From positions 104,978-168,977 of the forward strand of contig NW_026634180.1 of assembly GCF_024868665.1 (NCBI RefSeq): a DNA stretch of 64,000 nucleotides, in the 5' to 3' direction. The DNA comes from Triplophysa rosa. Its lineage: Eukaryota > Chordata > Actinopteri > Cypriniformes > Nemacheilidae. Shown piece after piece: positions 10,875-21,230 of this stretch (positions within the stretch are counted from its first letter, which is position 1; every line of letters begins with the position of its first letter). The position numbers were made by a program, and so were the translations under genes. A model generated the notes under the pieces. It was not told the DNA's origin. It saw only the letters and a program-made list of their open reading frames with translations, and ran no database searches.

Positions 10875-10875
10875 C

Positions 10876-11254
10876 TGTCACGACCGTGGTGAAAGAACCC
10901 AGTTGCAGGCAGCGGGGATGAAAAACTAACGCTGGACGAGAACAAGACAGCACATAGCACATGCACCAAACACAATGCACATAGCACATGCACCAAACAC
11001 AATGACCGAACACAGGACAAAGAAACATGAGGGTATATATAGGTAAGACAAACAAGGGATAATGACACGGGGCAGGGTAATTAAACACTCAGGGGAAGAT
11101 GACAAGGAAACGAGAGGAATGGTGCCAATGACAAGACACTGGAGAGAACGTATATTATTGTCAAACGGACAACAATATGTTTCTCTCCACACATAACTGC
11201 CCCGATCCCACCACACGACAAGAATTTCATAAACAAGACGGTGGGACCGTGACA
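10876..11254 (-). repeat. 5' LTR of the 2.2 kb element, with promoter
   Basis: 379 bp. On the minus strand a TATATATA box lies at 11041-11034 and the predicted transcript start is at 11011, 30 bases downstream. The transcript would begin GUUCGGUCAUU. Confidence 0.85.
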
Positions 11255-12089
11255 TCTGGAGTCTCTCAAAGAAAAGTAGTTGAAGACCCCTGGTGTACAG
11301 GCTTTTAAACCACTTAAATGCGATTTTAAACAGTTGCTTTGATGCGTTCAATGAAGATAGACAGCTTTCTAAACTGTGGGACGCGGCAAAATGCAATGCG
11401 AGGTCCAGTCAGGTGTAAACAGTCATTGCCTGAAGGCTGCGTCGGTGAATCTGCGTCGGTCAGACAGCGCATCCGTGTTAAGTTCTCTTTCGTGCTTGAA
11501 TGGATAAAACCATACAAGATTATGTCAGAAAGCCCGTTTTGTCTAGCATTTTCTTAAGCACAGACTTCAAAGTGTAAAATAAAATCTTAAATGAATGCAA
11601 AGAGTTGTGAAAATGGGAGTGCGGTGACGGTCAGATCTGCTTACTGAGACAGCTCTTAAAGGGGCCACGTTCTTAAACGTGCTGCTGTGACTCCTGTCAC
11701 TAATGTTAATCAAAGAACAAAATAAAAGAAGAAATCAATGTGATTTTGTAGCTTTAATGAGAATTCTTCTGCATTCTTCTGCATTTAATTTATAATTTAG
11801 CATTAAAGACTGTAAAGTGTTTGAGAACTTCCTTCAATTTCTGTATATTTCATGATAGCTCTCAATTATATTGTTGAATGGCTATAATTAATGTTAAAAT
11901 AATCAATTTAACAGAGACATCAGTTACAATAGTAATATCAAAATGTTAGCTTTCATAAAATGACGCTGTTAAAGAAATGTTTTGTTTCTACATCAATTTG
12001 AAGATTAAATGTGAAATTATTAAAATGTAAAAGTATATTTTAAAATATTATTATTATGTGTGATTAATCGTGATTAATAACATTATAAC

Positions 12090-12568
12090 ATTATTTCGTC
12101 TGATGCTTTAACCTAGATGTGGAGCGGAATCCTGTTATTTAAATGTCATCTGGCTGTTCTGCATGTCTGAGTGAATTATGTGCACAGTTTAACATACAAC
12201 ACGAGTGATGGTCGAGGATTTATCTGCGTCTGCACTGTATGAGGATATGAACAAATTAACTTCATCTCCAGAGTTGCTCTGAGAGTTTATTGTATGAGCG
12301 TTTACTGTTTGAGTGAAGCTTTCGGCATCGGCAAACACACTCTTTTCCTGGTCACTCTTTTCCTGTTGGTTCTTTGTAATGCTGGCAAATGTAACCTTCC
12401 AGTTAACTTGCGAAATCACTTCCATTTGTTTTATAAATAAAGGGTATTGGAAGTAAAATCGGTCTGGGTAATTACAAATACTTTGATTTTAATAGTCACA
12501 CAGCAAGAAAAAGAAAATTTGTATAGGAAAAAGATGCATCGAGAATCGTTTTATCATCGCATCGCAGC
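12090..12568. other. No gene; interior of an older interspersed repeat
   Basis: Between the first hAT nest and the solo LTR. The part near 12535-12568 (GATGCATCGAGAATCG) and its continuation after the solo LTR at 13085-13140 resemble one end of a fish DNA element. A minus-strand frame at 12189-12425 has no recognisable content. Confidence 0.3.
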
Positions 12569-13079
12569 TGTCATGAATGGTGGGTGGTGAGAGACACGGA
12601 GACAAGGACAGAGGACCCAAGTGCAGACAGCGGGTAAGGGGTTAACACAAACTTTAATAAATAATAAGCAACAAAACAAAGACCCACGTGGGGGTAAAGT
12701 AACAAACATGGAAACAGGAACAAGACTAACTAAACTAACAGGACTAGACTAAAACACATCACAACTACAAAATAAACTAAACTAACTCAAAGACAGGAAC
12801 TCACCACATTACACAAACACGACACAGTACAATGAACCAGCACGAGACAGAAGACACAAGGGCATTATAAAGGGGATAAATCAAGAGGGGACAGGTGCAG
12901 GACATTAACTAATTAACAAACAATAACGAGGAGACGAAAGGGCGGGAACAGAGACGCCACACCGGAGAGTGGAAGACCAACAGGGACAAAACGTCACTCT
13001 CCACATAAAACAAGAGGTTCTATCATGGTTCTGCCACTAGGTCAAGAGAAGCAAGACAAGGTGGGGCAGAACCATGACA
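12569..13079 (-). mobile_element. Solo LTR with perfect 5-bp TSD
   Basis: 511 bp, TGTCATGA...CCATGACA, flanked by gcagc at 12564-12568 and 13080-13084. Deleting LTR plus one TSD copy rejoins a continuous repeat (ATCGCATCGCAG + CCCTCTGAATCG), supporting the insertion. Same family as 1830-2348 and 48451-48980. Confidence 0.9.
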
Positions 13080-13699
13080 GCAGCCCTCTGAATCGTAATC
13101 TAATCGCATCGTGCCTAGAGATTCCCACCCCCTACCGATGGCCGTAAAGTCAAATCAGAGCGTCTTCTGTGTCTGGAATGGAAGATAACCTTGCTTGAAA
13201 TGGGTTTGGCTAAAAGAAAATGTTGGTTTCGTCTAGGTACTTATACTATATTGACTGGGTTAAATAGAATTGCATTACTAAAAAGAGACTAAAATAGAAT
13301 TTTCGTAGACTAAAACTAGACTAAAATGTCATCAGTTTTCATCGACTTTTTTGTGCAACGTGTAATACTTTTTCTATGTGTAGATAGAACTTATCTACTG
13401 TATTTGTGCAATGTATTTAGCACGTTCTAGGGAAAATAAAAAAGTTCAAATCAAAAGTAAAAAGATGCTGTATGTGTTTGTTGAACCACATTTTATAACA
13501 CTTTTGGGAGGTGTGGAGGTGGTCTCAAAGAAGAAATCATGGCTGCACTACAGCAGCAGGAGAAAGACAAAGACACTGACAACCACCAAGTAAGCACATT
13601 TTGACCATTTCTCTTTTAAACACAACCTTTTTACTTTGCATAAAATGTGGAGTAACTAAAATCCAGCAATCCAGCAACAAACATGCCTCCCTTGTTAGA

Positions 13700-13975
13700 A
13701 CCAACAACTTTCCCATGTTTCCTATCATTCAAGAGAACGTTCTGGGAACTAAAATAAAACTACCCGCTGAAAACGTTATACGAATGTTAAAGGATAATGT
13801 TCCAACAATGTTACCACTAAATGTGTTTAGAATGTTTTTTTTAGAATGTTTTCCTATCGGTCAAGAGAACGTTCTAGGAACTAAAATAAAACAACCCGCT
13901 GAAAACAGTAATGCAACATTGCTTGGTAATATTCTCAGAACAGTTTTAGAACAAAAAATTCTAGCTGGGATGTAT
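13700..13975. repeat. Tandem pair of about 135-bp units
   Basis: The words CAAGAGAACGTTCT-GGAACTAAAATAAAAC and CCCGCTGAAAACG occur at about 13728 and 13862, 134-135 bases apart, with AACGTT/ATGTT-rich filler. It looks like a dimer of a satellite-like repeat. It lies in an accidental 148-codon open frame. Confidence 0.65.
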
Positions 13976-14099
13976 TTATCTCCTCTATTATTCATTTTAT
14001 ACACAAATTCTTGTTTCAAGTTCTTTTTAACTTGGATTTATTTTTAAACTGTTGTGAGGAATCAAATTTCCTCCCGATACTTCAGAAACAGAGGAGATG

Positions 14100-14640
14100 G
14101 TTATCGATATTAGAGTACATAATACACCTCACCCTACATTAGTCCATGGGGAGTCTATAAATTGGTTACAACTTACAAATAACTGGGTATAGTTTTGGAC
14201 AATATGCTTAAATAAGATTTGCAGACTAAATATTTAAGTAAGGAGATACAACAAAAAATGTACTTCTTAAAGAAATTACTGTCGTTTAATGTCCACAACA
14301 GAAGGCTTTTGATGTTTTATGGTTCTTTTACTTAAAGCACTATAACACTTTGTTTAAATGCTGGTATGGTAATGAAATTTCTCAGGAAAGAGGTAATAAT
14401 GGCAAGTAAACTGCTAGGGATTTCATTACCAGGTTTAGAAAGTATTTACAAAGATACAAGTTATTAGAAAGAGTGTTGAACAAAGCTAACAATATTTTGG
14501 ATGACAAGAGACATCCTCTACTTTTCTTTTGAATTATTGCCATCCAGTCGACGGCACTGTTTTCCACGATGTACGAAAAACTGGTCCAAATTGTCTTTTG
14601 TTCCTCAAGCAATTAAAAATTTGAATTCTATTTCTTATAG
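14100..14640 (+). pseudogene. Decayed LINE ORF2 C-terminal region
   Basis: Conceptual translation in shifting frames gives the tail of a non-LTR reverse transcriptase: a YLGIVLDN-like start, a KMYFLKKLLSFNVHNRRLLM stretch, then a LPSSRRHCFPR-like block and a final SFVPQAIKNLNS. Several stops and frameshifts interrupt it. The clade (L2/Jockey-like group) is only suggested by the order of these blocks. Confidence 0.5.
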
Positions 14641-14838
14641 CTTTGGTTGACATCCAGCTGGACTGGGTATACTTTATTTCTGTTTAATATAGGTATTTTC
14701 TGTGTATACCAAATTATGCTTTCTATTTAAAAATTCCAATCAAATCAATTCAAACTAAGCATTACAGGGAGTAATTTGAAAAAAAAGGTGGCATTATGTC
14801 TTAAGAGCTTTAGTGTGGTGTACTTCAGATTCTTTTAC

Positions 14839-14982
14839 CTTCTAGGTTGATTTGAGGTTCAAATTTCTCTGAAATGACCTCAGTAACATCTTTTGGGTTT
14901 AAGCTCCAAATCCTGACCCCCTCAGCTGCTCCTGCCACCATGGCAGCGCCCAAAGCAGTGGTCTCAGGCATAGATGGCTTAA
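14839..14982 (-). CDS. gk: Glycerol kinase, exon C (FGGY C-terminal domain)
   Basis: 144-bp exon, acceptor CTATTTGCAG just upstream (14983-14992) and donor GTAAAAG after 14839. It encodes about 48 residues including [20 protein letters not shown] and ends FEPQIN-LE. This follows exon B in phase: exon B leaves one base of a Val codon and this exon supplies two. The protein phosphorylates glycerol to glycerol-3-phosphate with ATP; this piece belongs to the C-terminal actin-like domain that closes over the ATP site. No stop or frameshift within the exon. The following exons of the C-terminus are not seen in the window. Confidence 0.95.
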
Positions 14983-15060
14983 CTGCAAATACATGTCATA
15001 TAGCAATAGAAACCTAGAAGAGATGCTATTTTCTTTCAGGCTCTGGTTTTATTGAAATAA

Positions 15061-15220
15061 AATCCTGTAGCCCTGTGATTAGAGCATGGCACTAGCAATG
15101 CCAAAGTCATGGGTTGAATTCCAGGGATTGCACATACTCAGAAACAAATAACGTATATAGTATAATGCAATGTAAGTCCTTTTGGATGAAAGCGTCTGCA
15201 AAATGTGTAAATGTAAATGG
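15061..15220 (+). repeat. tRNA-derived SINE inside the short gk intron
   Basis: A head with GATTAGAGCATGGCACTAGC and a B-box-like GGGTTGAATTCC, then a tail TAAGTCCTTTTGGATGAAAG ending TGTAAATGTAAATG. The tail is the reverse of the CATTTAGCAGA repeat at 15974. It fills most of the 250-bp intron between exons B and C (14983-15232), antisense to gk, and its tail ends about 12 bases from the splice donor. Confidence 0.7.
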
Positions 15221-15232
15221 AGGAAATCATAC

Positions 15233-15353
15233 CAACTGGAATACACAGTATGTCTGCCTGCAGCTGCATCAGTAACCGATTAGAGGTCATTCCTCCATCA
15301 ACCTGGAGCTGAGAGAGAGCAATCCCACTATCCTGATTCATTGCATCCAGAAT
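15233..15353 (-). CDS. gk: Glycerol kinase, exon B (FGGY signature region)
   Basis: 121-bp exon with acceptor TTTGTTTCAG upstream and donor GTATGA downstream. It encodes ILDAMN, then [20 protein letters not shown] and ADI-CIPV. The VDGGMTSN block is the conserved FGGY-kinase signature of the C-terminal domain. It begins in phase 0, matching exon A, and ends with one base of a codon completed by exon C. No disruption. Compared with vertebrate GK known to me, the block order and exon junctions are as expected. Confidence 0.97.
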
Positions 15354-15465
15354 CTGAAACAAACAACAATGCAATAGCATCTTTAAAATATTGCTGATAA
15401 TCACTGATTTATTTGCAACATACTCTATGTTAGTTCAGTTAAAATCACCTCTGTACTCAAAACCA

Positions 15466-15770
15466 GGGGCCAGTTGTTCAAAAGTAATCAGATTGACTCA
15501 AATATTAAAAAGGGGATGTTCAAAAGAAAAAAATGGATGAGTTTTTGTTGTTCAAAATTTTTAGTAAGACTGGGATATGTCTGAGCCAGAAAACCAGGAT
15601 TATTCTGATCCCAGCAGATTAATTTCAAGAATAAAAATGAATTTAAAACTTTACAATTAAAAAAACCCACAATTTATTTTATGTGATATATACACAAATG
15701 TATATTTTTATTTTGCTCTTGATTAATTAAACCGTTATAATGGGAAAATATACTTTTTTTTAAACTGTCA
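15466..15770. repeat. Left half of an inverted-repeat DNA element (GGGGCCAGTTGTTCAAAA)
   Basis: Starts GGGGCCAGTTGTTCAAAA at 15466. The reverse complement of a close variant, TTTTTTGAACAACTGACCCC, ends at 31759. The two could be the termini of one DNA transposon split by about 15.9 kb of later insertions, or two separate copies. No clear TSD was found. Confidence 0.45.
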
Positions 15771-15776
15771 TTTATC

Positions 15777-15973
15777 TGGCAGGGGTGTGGCCACAGACCG
15801 AGACACGACTAAATGCAAACACAGATGTATCAATCAATATAAACAAGAGATAAACTTGGAACATTTCTCAACCATGTAACATAAATAAGACCAGACAACG
15901 AGGGGGCAAACTGAGTGTAAATATAAAGAGTCCTGGCGATGGGGAGATCGCTAGCAGGTGAGGGTGATTGCAG
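15777..15973 (-). repeat. 3' LTR remnant of the outer LTR element
   Basis: Aligns with the first 190 bases of the right LTR, then breaks off at GAGGGTGATTGCA where the CATTTAGCAGA repeat starts. The remaining LTR part is missing on this side. It retains the start word aagaccagaca at 15887-15897, complementary at 10 of 11 positions to the predicted primer site at 23153-23163. Confidence 0.75.
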
Positions 15974-16203
15974 TACATTTACATTTTGTCATTTAGCAGA
16001 TGCTTTTGTCCAAAGCGACTTACAGAGAGTTCAGGGAGCAATAAGCGATATGTCATACAGGAGCAATAATACAATAGGTGCTAATACAAAGTTACTAGTT
16101 TCAGCAAAAGCTAGACCAATACCTGTTGAGAGAAAGAGAGAAGGTTAGTGTTTTTTTTCTCTCGTTTGTCTGTGAAGTATTCACAGAAGAGATGGGTTTT
16201 AAG
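15974..16203. repeat. CATTTAGCAGA-type teleost repeat, left part
   Basis: Contains TTTTGTCATTTAGCAGATGC and TTTTGTCCAAAGCGACTTAC, a very widespread fish sequence. It resumes after the hAT at 22642 (GTCATTTTTTGAATGTTGTG), so the hAT MITE inserted inside this repeat. I do not assign a class. Confidence 0.65.
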
Positions 16204-16338
16204 TAGGGCTGTCAACGTTAACGCGTTAACGCATGCGATTAATTTTTTCAAATGAACGCGTGAGAAAATATTTATAGCAATTAACGCAGCATCCGTTTGT
16301 TTTGACATCCTTTGTCTAGCGTTACATTATGTAATCAC

Positions 16339-16934
16339 TGTCACGCTCGGAAGAACTGGACTCAAGGGCAGATTCAAATCAAAAGACTTTAATTAAACAG
16401 CAGAACGGGAGTCAAAAAACAAAATAACGGAACAGAGTTCCGACAATACCAAGGAAGAGACAGAGGCAGGGTCAAACAGGCATGTGGTCAGACGAGTGGC
16501 ATATAGTGTCCAAAGGGAAATCCAGAGAGTAGTCAGACGGGCGAGGGTCGATCGAGGTGCAAACAGGATCCAGAGGGAAAAGGCAAGCTCGTAATCCCAA
16601 CCGGCGAAGAAGACTAAAGAAGGATCCAGCACCGAACAGCAGATCAGTCCCGGGAAAAAACTCCAAACAAAGACACTCAAGATAACTAAGACTAGAAGAA
16701 AACAAGGTTAGCATATTCTGAAGGTAGCAAGAGCGGGGTAAACCATACAACGCAACAGCAACTAAGGAAAGAAAAGAGAGGAATATAAAGGGAAGAGTTG
16801 ACGAGTAGAGATAAGAGACAGGTGTGCGCTGCTGAGCCGCTCGGCTGATTGCCAAACCGCGTCAGCTGCGCCACAGAGTAGTGATGAAGAGAAAGTGAGA
16901 CAGTGAAAAGGAAAATCAAACCCGGGACCTGACA
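16339..16934 (-). repeat. 3' LTR of the Gypsy element
   Basis: 596 bp, TGTCACGCTC at the low end and GGGACCTGACA at the high end. It repeats the TATA box and the 11-base start word seen in the 5' LTR. The last six codons of pol reach into it. Confidence 0.93.
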
Positions 16935-19900
16935 GTACCCCCGCCTCCAGAAGCGCCACCCGGCGCGCTTGAGGAAGAGGGATGGTTGCGGTGGAAGGTG
17001 TCAATGAGAGAGCGGTCCAGAATGTCCCGGGCCGGAACCCAGCTCCTCTCCTCAGGACCATAGCCTGCCCAGTGCACTAAGTACTGGAATCCCCGGCCAC
17101 GGCGTATAGACTCCAAAATCCGCTTGACCCTAAAAGCAGGGGCACCTTCAATGACCAAGGGAGGGGGAGGGAGAGTAGGGGAGGAAACAGAGGGGGTGTG
17201 GGGGGAACAAAGAACAGGTTTGACTCTAGAGACATGAAAGACAGGGTGGACACGACAGAAAGGATTAGGCAATCGAAGCTGGACCGCCACCGGGCTGACA
17301 ACCTTGACGATGGGAAACGGTCCAATGAACCTGGGTGCCAATTTGCGGGCCGGGACCCGCAAAGGGAGGTCCTTGGTAGAAAGCCATACTCGTTGCCCAC
17401 ATACGTATCTAGGCGCCTTCCGGCGGTGACGGTCAGCGGTGCGCTTGGTACGGTCCCGGGACCGGACTAGCTCTTCCCTGGCCCTTTTCCAGGTACGCCG
17501 ACAGCGCTGGATGAAGGCTTGGACCGAGGGAACCGCAGCTTCGACAGCCTGGGAAGGAAACACAGGGGGTTGGTAATCTAGACAACACATGAATGGAGAC
17601 AGCCTGGTCGTAGATACCGGCAAGGAGTTGTGAGCATACTCAACCCAGGTCAGCTGCTGGCTCCAGGTGGAAGGATTGTGGGAAGCCATGCATCGGAGCA
17701 TCCTACCCAGATCCTGGTTGGCGCGTTCGGACTGCCCGTTGGTTTGTGGATGGAATCCGGACGACAGACTGGCTGAAGCGCCAATCTGGCGACAGAACTC
17801 CCTCCAAATTTGGGAGGCAAATTGGGGACCCCTGTCCGAAACCACATCCTCGGGGAGACCGTGGATGCGGAAGACCTGGTCCACCAAAACCCGGGCCGTC
17901 TCTTTGGCCGAGGGAAGTTTGGGGAGGCCGATAAAATGGGCCGCTTTAGAGAAGCGGTCCACCACGGTCAAGATCACCGTATTGCCACCGGACTGAGGGA
18001 GACCAACCACGAAGTCCAGGGCAATATGGGACCAAGGGCGGGAGGGAACAGACAGGGGTTGTAACAAACCAACGGGCGGTGCATTAGAAGACTTTTTCTG
18101 CGCACAGACCGGACACGCCCCCACGAACTGGTGGATGTCCTCCCTCATGGCTGGCCACCAAAACCGCTGGCGGATGGCAGCCAGCGATCTCCTAACACCC
18201 GGATGGCAAGTGAGTCTGGAAGAATGGCCCCACCGAAGGACCGCCGTGCGGGCCGACTCAGGAACAAAGAGCAGACCCGATGGGCACCCTCGGGACGCCT
18301 CCACTCCGACCAGAGCTCTCCTGACGCGTTGCTCGATACCCCAAGTAATCGCCCCCACCACCCGACCCTCAGGGAGGATAGTGTCGGGGGGAAAGGGAGG
18401 ACCACTAGCCGGGGCAAGGCATCGAGACAGCGCATCGGGTTTGCCATTTTTGGAGCCTGGCCGGTAAGACAGGGTGAAATCGAAGCGCCCAAAGAAAAGT
18501 GCCCAACGAGCCTGCCTGGCATTCAGTCGTTTGGCGGACCGAATGTACTCCAAGTTCCTGTGGTCGGTCCACACAATGAAAGGAACGGTAGCCCCCTCCA
18601 GCCAGTGACGCCACTCTCCCAGAGCCAAACGCACTGCCAACAGCTCACGGTTGCCGACATCGTAGTTTCGTTCTGCGGGAGACAAACGGTGAGAGAAATA
18701 CGCACAAGGATGTATTTTAAGATCGTGCGAAAAAACTTGGGAAAGGACCGCTCCGACCCCAACCTCAGAAGCATCAACCTCCACCACGAACTGACGAGTG
18801 GGATCAGGGGTGACCAGAATAGGTGCGGTGACAAACCTGTTCTTAAGTTCGTCAAACGCAACCTGAGCCGCCGATGACCACTCAAAACTGTTCCTAGTGG
18901 AGGTCAATGCCGAGAGGGGAGCCGCCACCTGCCCAAAGTTCCTGATGAACCGCCGATAAAAATTGGCGAAACCCAGGAACTGTTGGACCCCTTTCCGGGA
19001 GGCAGGTGCCGGCCAGTCAGAGACGGCCCTTACCTTCGCAGGATCCATGCGAACTCCCTCATCCGAGATGATGTGGCCCAGGAACGAAACTGACCGGGCA
19101 TGAAACTCACACTTCTCCACCTTGACGTATAGCTGGTTCTCAAGCAGCCGTTGGAGCACTTGCTTGACATGACGGACATGCATCTGGAGGGAAGAAGAGA
19201 ATATAAGAATATCATCCAGATACACAAAGGCGAACCTGTCGATCATGTCACGAAGAACATCGTTAACAAGTGCTTGGAAAACAGCTGGAGCATTAGATAA
19301 CCCAAAGGGAAGAACCAAATACTCAAAATGCCCTGTGGGGGTGTTAAAGGCTGTTTTCCATTCGTCCCCCTCTCTAATCCGGACCAGGTGATAGGCATTG
19401 CGAAGATCCAACTTTGTGAAGAACTTCGCTCCCTGCAGGAGTTCAAAGGCTGAGGACATAAGGGGTAACGGGTACCGGTTCTTAACCGTTATGTCATTCA
19501 GGCCTCTGTAGTCAATGCAGGGGCGAAGCGAACCATCCTTCTTCTTCACAAAGAAGAATCCCGCCCCAGCCGGAGATGAGGAGGAACGAATGATACCGGC
19601 TGCGAGAGACTCGTTCAAATATTTCTCTATGGCTGCTCGTTCAGGAGCAGCCAAGGAGAAAAGCCGTCCGCGAGGTGGAGAAGAGCCGGGGAGAAGGTCT
19701 ATGGCACAGTCATAGGGTCGGTGTGGGGGAAGAGAAGAGGCCCGGGATTTGCTGAAGACCGCTCTCAACTCATGATACTCCACAGGAACCCGGGATAGAT
19801 CAACCCTTTCCACCTGCAACAGAGAAAAGGAAGAGAGGGGGGAACAAGCAGAGACAAGACAATGGGCATGACAATATAGGCTCCATCCCAATAACGAGCT

Positions 19901-20353
19901 ATTAGTCCAATTAATGGACGGGTTATGGCGAGAGAGCCAGGGATGACCAAAGATTATGGGAGCTTCCGGTGACTTAAAAACAAAAAATTCTAGTTCCTCC
20001 TTGTGATTACCTGACGTGACCACGCTTAAGGGAGTGGTGAGAGCAGACACAGTTTGCAAGATACTGCCGTCAAGGGCACGGACGGTGACTGGCGGATGAA
20101 GCTGCCGAGTGGGAAGCCCTCTTACGCGGGCCCAGGTCTCGTCCACGAAATTGCCCTCCGCTCCAGAGTCCAGCAGCGCCGACTCATTGAAAGAAGAACC
20201 ACTAAAACTGAGGGTCACCGGAAGGAGAGTGCGAGAACAACGGGTGGGGGAGACTGAAGTACCGCTCGCCAGGATTCCCCTGACTACCGACGAGCGTTGG
20301 CTTTTAACGGACAATCGGAAGCCTGGTGATCTTGCCCGCCACAGTAGAGGCAC
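16916..20353 (-). CDS. pol: Gypsy pol polyprotein: protease, RT, RNase H, integrase, chromodomain
   Basis: 1,145 codons with no break. Residues: aspartic protease LLDSGAEG at 60-67 (Asp62); reverse transcriptase with [12 protein letters not shown] at 267-278 and catalytic YLDD at 378-381; RNase H starting [16 protein letters not shown] (Asp527); integrase zinc knuckle His710, His716, Cys747, Cys750; integrase catalytic Asp780, Asp840, Glu876 (DD35E spacing); chromodomain around 1065-1120 with [20 protein letters not shown]. All catalytic residues are present. It is in the -1 frame relative to gag and overlaps it by 70 bases, so it is presumably made as a Gag-Pol fusion by frameshifting. The overlap has GTTAAAAG (20308-20301), a possible but non-canonical slip site. 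The chromodomain suggests targeting to modified chromatin. Confidence 0.97.
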   Translation of the reverse strand: MPLLWRARSPGFRLSVKSQRSSVVRGILASGTSVSPTRCSRTLLPVTLSFSGSSFNESALLDSGAEGNFVDETWARVRGLPTRQLHPPVTVRALDGSILQTVSALTTPLSVVTSGNHKEELEFFVFKSPEAPIIFGHPWLSRHNPSINWTNSSLLGWSLYCHAHCLVSACSPLSSFSLLQVERVDLSRVPVEYHELRAVFSKSRASSLPPHRPYDCAIDLLPGSSPPRGRLFSLAAPERAAIEKYLNESLAAGIIRSSSSPAGAGFFFVKKKDGSLRPCIDYRGLNDITVKNRYPLPLMSSAFELLQGAKFFTKLDLRNAYHLVRIREGDEWKTAFNTPTGHFEYLVLPFGLSNAPAVFQALVNDVLRDMIDRFAFVYLDDILIFSSSLQMHVRHVKQVLQRLLENQLYVKVEKCEFHARSVSFLGHIISDEGVRMDPAKVRAVSDWPAPASRKGVQQFLGFANFYRRFIRNFGQVAAPLSALTSTRNSFEWSSAAQVAFDELKNRFVTAPILVTPDPTRQFVVEVDASEVGVGAVLSQVFSHDLKIHPCAYFSHRLSPAERNYDVGNRELLAVRLALGEWRHWLEGATVPFIVWTDHRNLEYIRSAKRLNARQARWALFFGRFDFTLSYRPGSKNGKPDALSRCLAPASGPPFPPDTILPEGRVVGAITWGIEQRVRRALVGVEASRGCPSGLLFVPESARTAVLRWGHSSRLTCHPGVRRSLAAIRQRFWWPAMREDIHQFVGACPVCAQKKSSNAPPVGLLQPLSVPSRPWSHIALDFVVGLPQSGGNTVILTVVDRFSKAAHFIGLPKLPSAKETARVLVDQVFRIHGLPEDVVSDRGPQFASQIWREFCRQIGASASLSSGFHPQTNGQSERANQDLGRMLRCMASHNPSTWSQQLTWVEYAHNSLPVSTTRLSPFMCCLDYQPPVFPSQAVEAAVPSVQAFIQRCRRTWKRAREELVRSRDRTKRTADRHRRKAPRYVCGQRVWLSTKDLPLRVPARKLAPRFIGPFPIVKVVSPVAVQLRLPNPFCRVHPVFHVSRVKPVLCSPHTPSVSSPTLPPPPLVIEGAPAFRVKRILESIRRGRGFQYLVHWAGYGPEERSWVPARDILDRSLIDTFHRNHPSSSSAPGGASGGGGTVRSRV
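16935..16950 (-). promoter_or_regulatory. Polypurine tract of the Gypsy element
   Basis: Minus strand reads GGAGGCGGGGGTAC directly before the 3' LTR. It overlaps the end of pol. Confidence 0.75.
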
Positions 20354-21213
20354 AAACCCTCATTTAGGCGCCGAAGCTTCTCTTTAGCCGGAAGGCGTAA
20401 TCTGCCTAGCTGCATGGGTTCAGAAACATCGGTGGAAACAGCCACGGTGGCCTTGAGAGACGGCTTGAGGGATGAATGCAGATCTAGAGGTCTGGCTGTG
20501 GCCTTAACCCGGCGGTGTAATTCCATTCTTGCATCTAGCCGAATAGCCAAGGCTATCAGATCATCCAACCGTTCCGGAGGATCGCGAGCATACATCTCAT
20601 CCTTCACGTCACTGGCCAACCCCTCAAGAAAACGTGCTGAAAGTGCCTCTGAATTCCATTGACTGGTCGCCGCGAGCGTGTGAAATTCGATCGCGTAGTC
20701 TGCTACGGAGCGATGCCCCTGCCGGAGTGCTGCTAAAAGTCTAGAGGCCTCCTTCCCAAACACAGAGCGGTCAAACACCTTTACCATCTCCTCCTTGAAG
20801 TCCTCAAAATTAAATGAAAAATTGGACTGTGCTGCCCACCATGCCGCACCCCAATCACGGGCACGACCCGTCAGCAGTGAGATGACGAATGCCACTTTAG
20901 CTCTCTGTGAAGCGTATGTGGATGGCTGAAGGGAGAACACAACTTCGCATTGAATAATGAAAGCTCGGCAAAGAGTGGGCTCACCGTCATACGGAAGAGG
21001 ATTGTTTATGCGGGGTTCGTGCACACGCTCCGAGCTGGCGGCCCGGGACTCAGACAACTGAAAGTGCTCCAGCCGGTTCGTGAGATTGGCTACCCGGGCG
21101 GTTAATGCCTCGACAGTCTGCTGGGTGGCAATTAAACCCTCCTGGTGATGGCCCAACAAAACCCCTTGCCTCTCCAGTGCCGAACGTAGTGGGGATGAAT
21201 CCGCTGAGTCCAT
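20284..21213 (-). CDS. gag: Gypsy gag polyprotein with CCHC knuckle
   Basis: 309 codons beginning 18 bases inside the 5' LTR boundary, right after the primer site. An N-terminal coiled-coil-like stretch ([20 protein letters not shown]), a capsid-like core ([19 protein letters not shown] through [14 protein letters not shown]) and a C-terminal zinc knuckle C288-X2-C291-X4-H296-X4-C301. It forms the particle that packages the element RNA. Its stop lies 70 bases inside pol. No internal disruption. Confidence 0.95.
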   Translation of the reverse strand: MDSADSSPLRSALERQGVLLGHHQEGLIATQQTVEALTARVANLTNRLEHFQLSESRAASSERVHEPRINNPLPYDGEPTLCRAFIIQCEVVFSLQPSTYASQRAKVAFVISLLTGRARDWGAAWWAAQSNFSFNFEDFKEEMVKVFDRSVFGKEASRLLAALRQGHRSVADYAIEFHTLAATSQWNSEALSARFLEGLASDVKDEMYARDPPERLDDLIALAIRLDARMELHRRVKATARPLDLHSSLKPSLKATVAVSTDVSEPMQLGRLRLPAKEKLRRLNEGLCLYCGGQDHQASDCPLKANARR

Positions 21214-21218
21214 AGCTG

Positions 21219-21229
21219 GCTGTTGCGTT
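21219..21229 (-). promoter_or_regulatory. Self-priming type primer-binding site of the Gypsy element
   Basis: Plus-strand gctgttgcgtt, so the RNA has AACGCAACAGC. It is complementary over exactly 11 bases to the predicted RNA start encoded at 21649-21639, with mismatches on both sides. One base separates it from the LTR. No match to a common tRNA 3' end was apparent. Confidence 0.82.
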
Positions 21230-21230
21230 C

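Larger units (their letters stand above)
9045..11254 (-). mobile_element. Complete non-autonomous LTR retrotransposon, 2.2 kb
   Basis: Two direct LTRs (9045-9416 and 10876-11254) bracket 1.46 kb, and the whole is flanked by the 5-bp TSD tctgg (9040-9044 and 11255-11259). Read on the minus strand it has 5' LTR, primer-binding site, a short open frame, a long S/P-coding minisatellite, a polypurine tract and 3' LTR. There is no protease, reverse transcriptase or integrase, so it must use enzymes made elsewhere. Its promoter and primer-site layout matches the intact Gypsy element at 16339-21821. Confidence 0.9.
8033..11292. mobile_element. Second hAT element inserted in hAT MITE copy 1
   Basis: Left end CAGGGCTAGTCAACT, right end AGTTGAAGACCCCTG, which are imperfect inverted repeats. 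Both sides carry the same 8 bases, gtgtacag (8025-8032 and 11293-11300), the TSD length of hAT elements. Removing the element restores the continuous MITE sequence seen in the copy at 16204-22633. The interior (8048-9044) has no intact reading frame, so it is non-autonomous. It in turn carries the LTR element at 9045-11254. Confidence 0.88.
7881..12078 (+). mobile_element. hAT MITE copy 1 (TAGGGCTGTCAA terminus), interrupted and 3'-truncated
   Basis: Starts TAGGGCTGTCAACGTTAACG at 7881 and continues at 11293 after an inserted element; its sequence then runs parallel to 21827-22633 to about 12078. The last 55 or so bases, including the TTGACAGCACTA terminus, are missing. The 8 bases before it are gttataac (7873-7880), and attataac follows at 12082-12089, one mismatch from a perfect hAT TSD. 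No transposase frame. An autonomous relative is at 53043-55709. Confidence 0.8.

Noticed and set aside
13601..14047. 148-codon frame at a tandem repeat
   Set aside because: Openness is explained by the repeated AACGTT-rich units; no start context or domain.
15061..15135. Functional tRNA gene in the gk intron
   Set aside because: B box is degenerate (GGGTTGAATTCC) and the sequence continues into a SINE tail.
18131..18877. 248-codon plus-strand frame
   Set aside because: Antisense to the intact Gypsy pol and explained by its codon composition; no independent motif.
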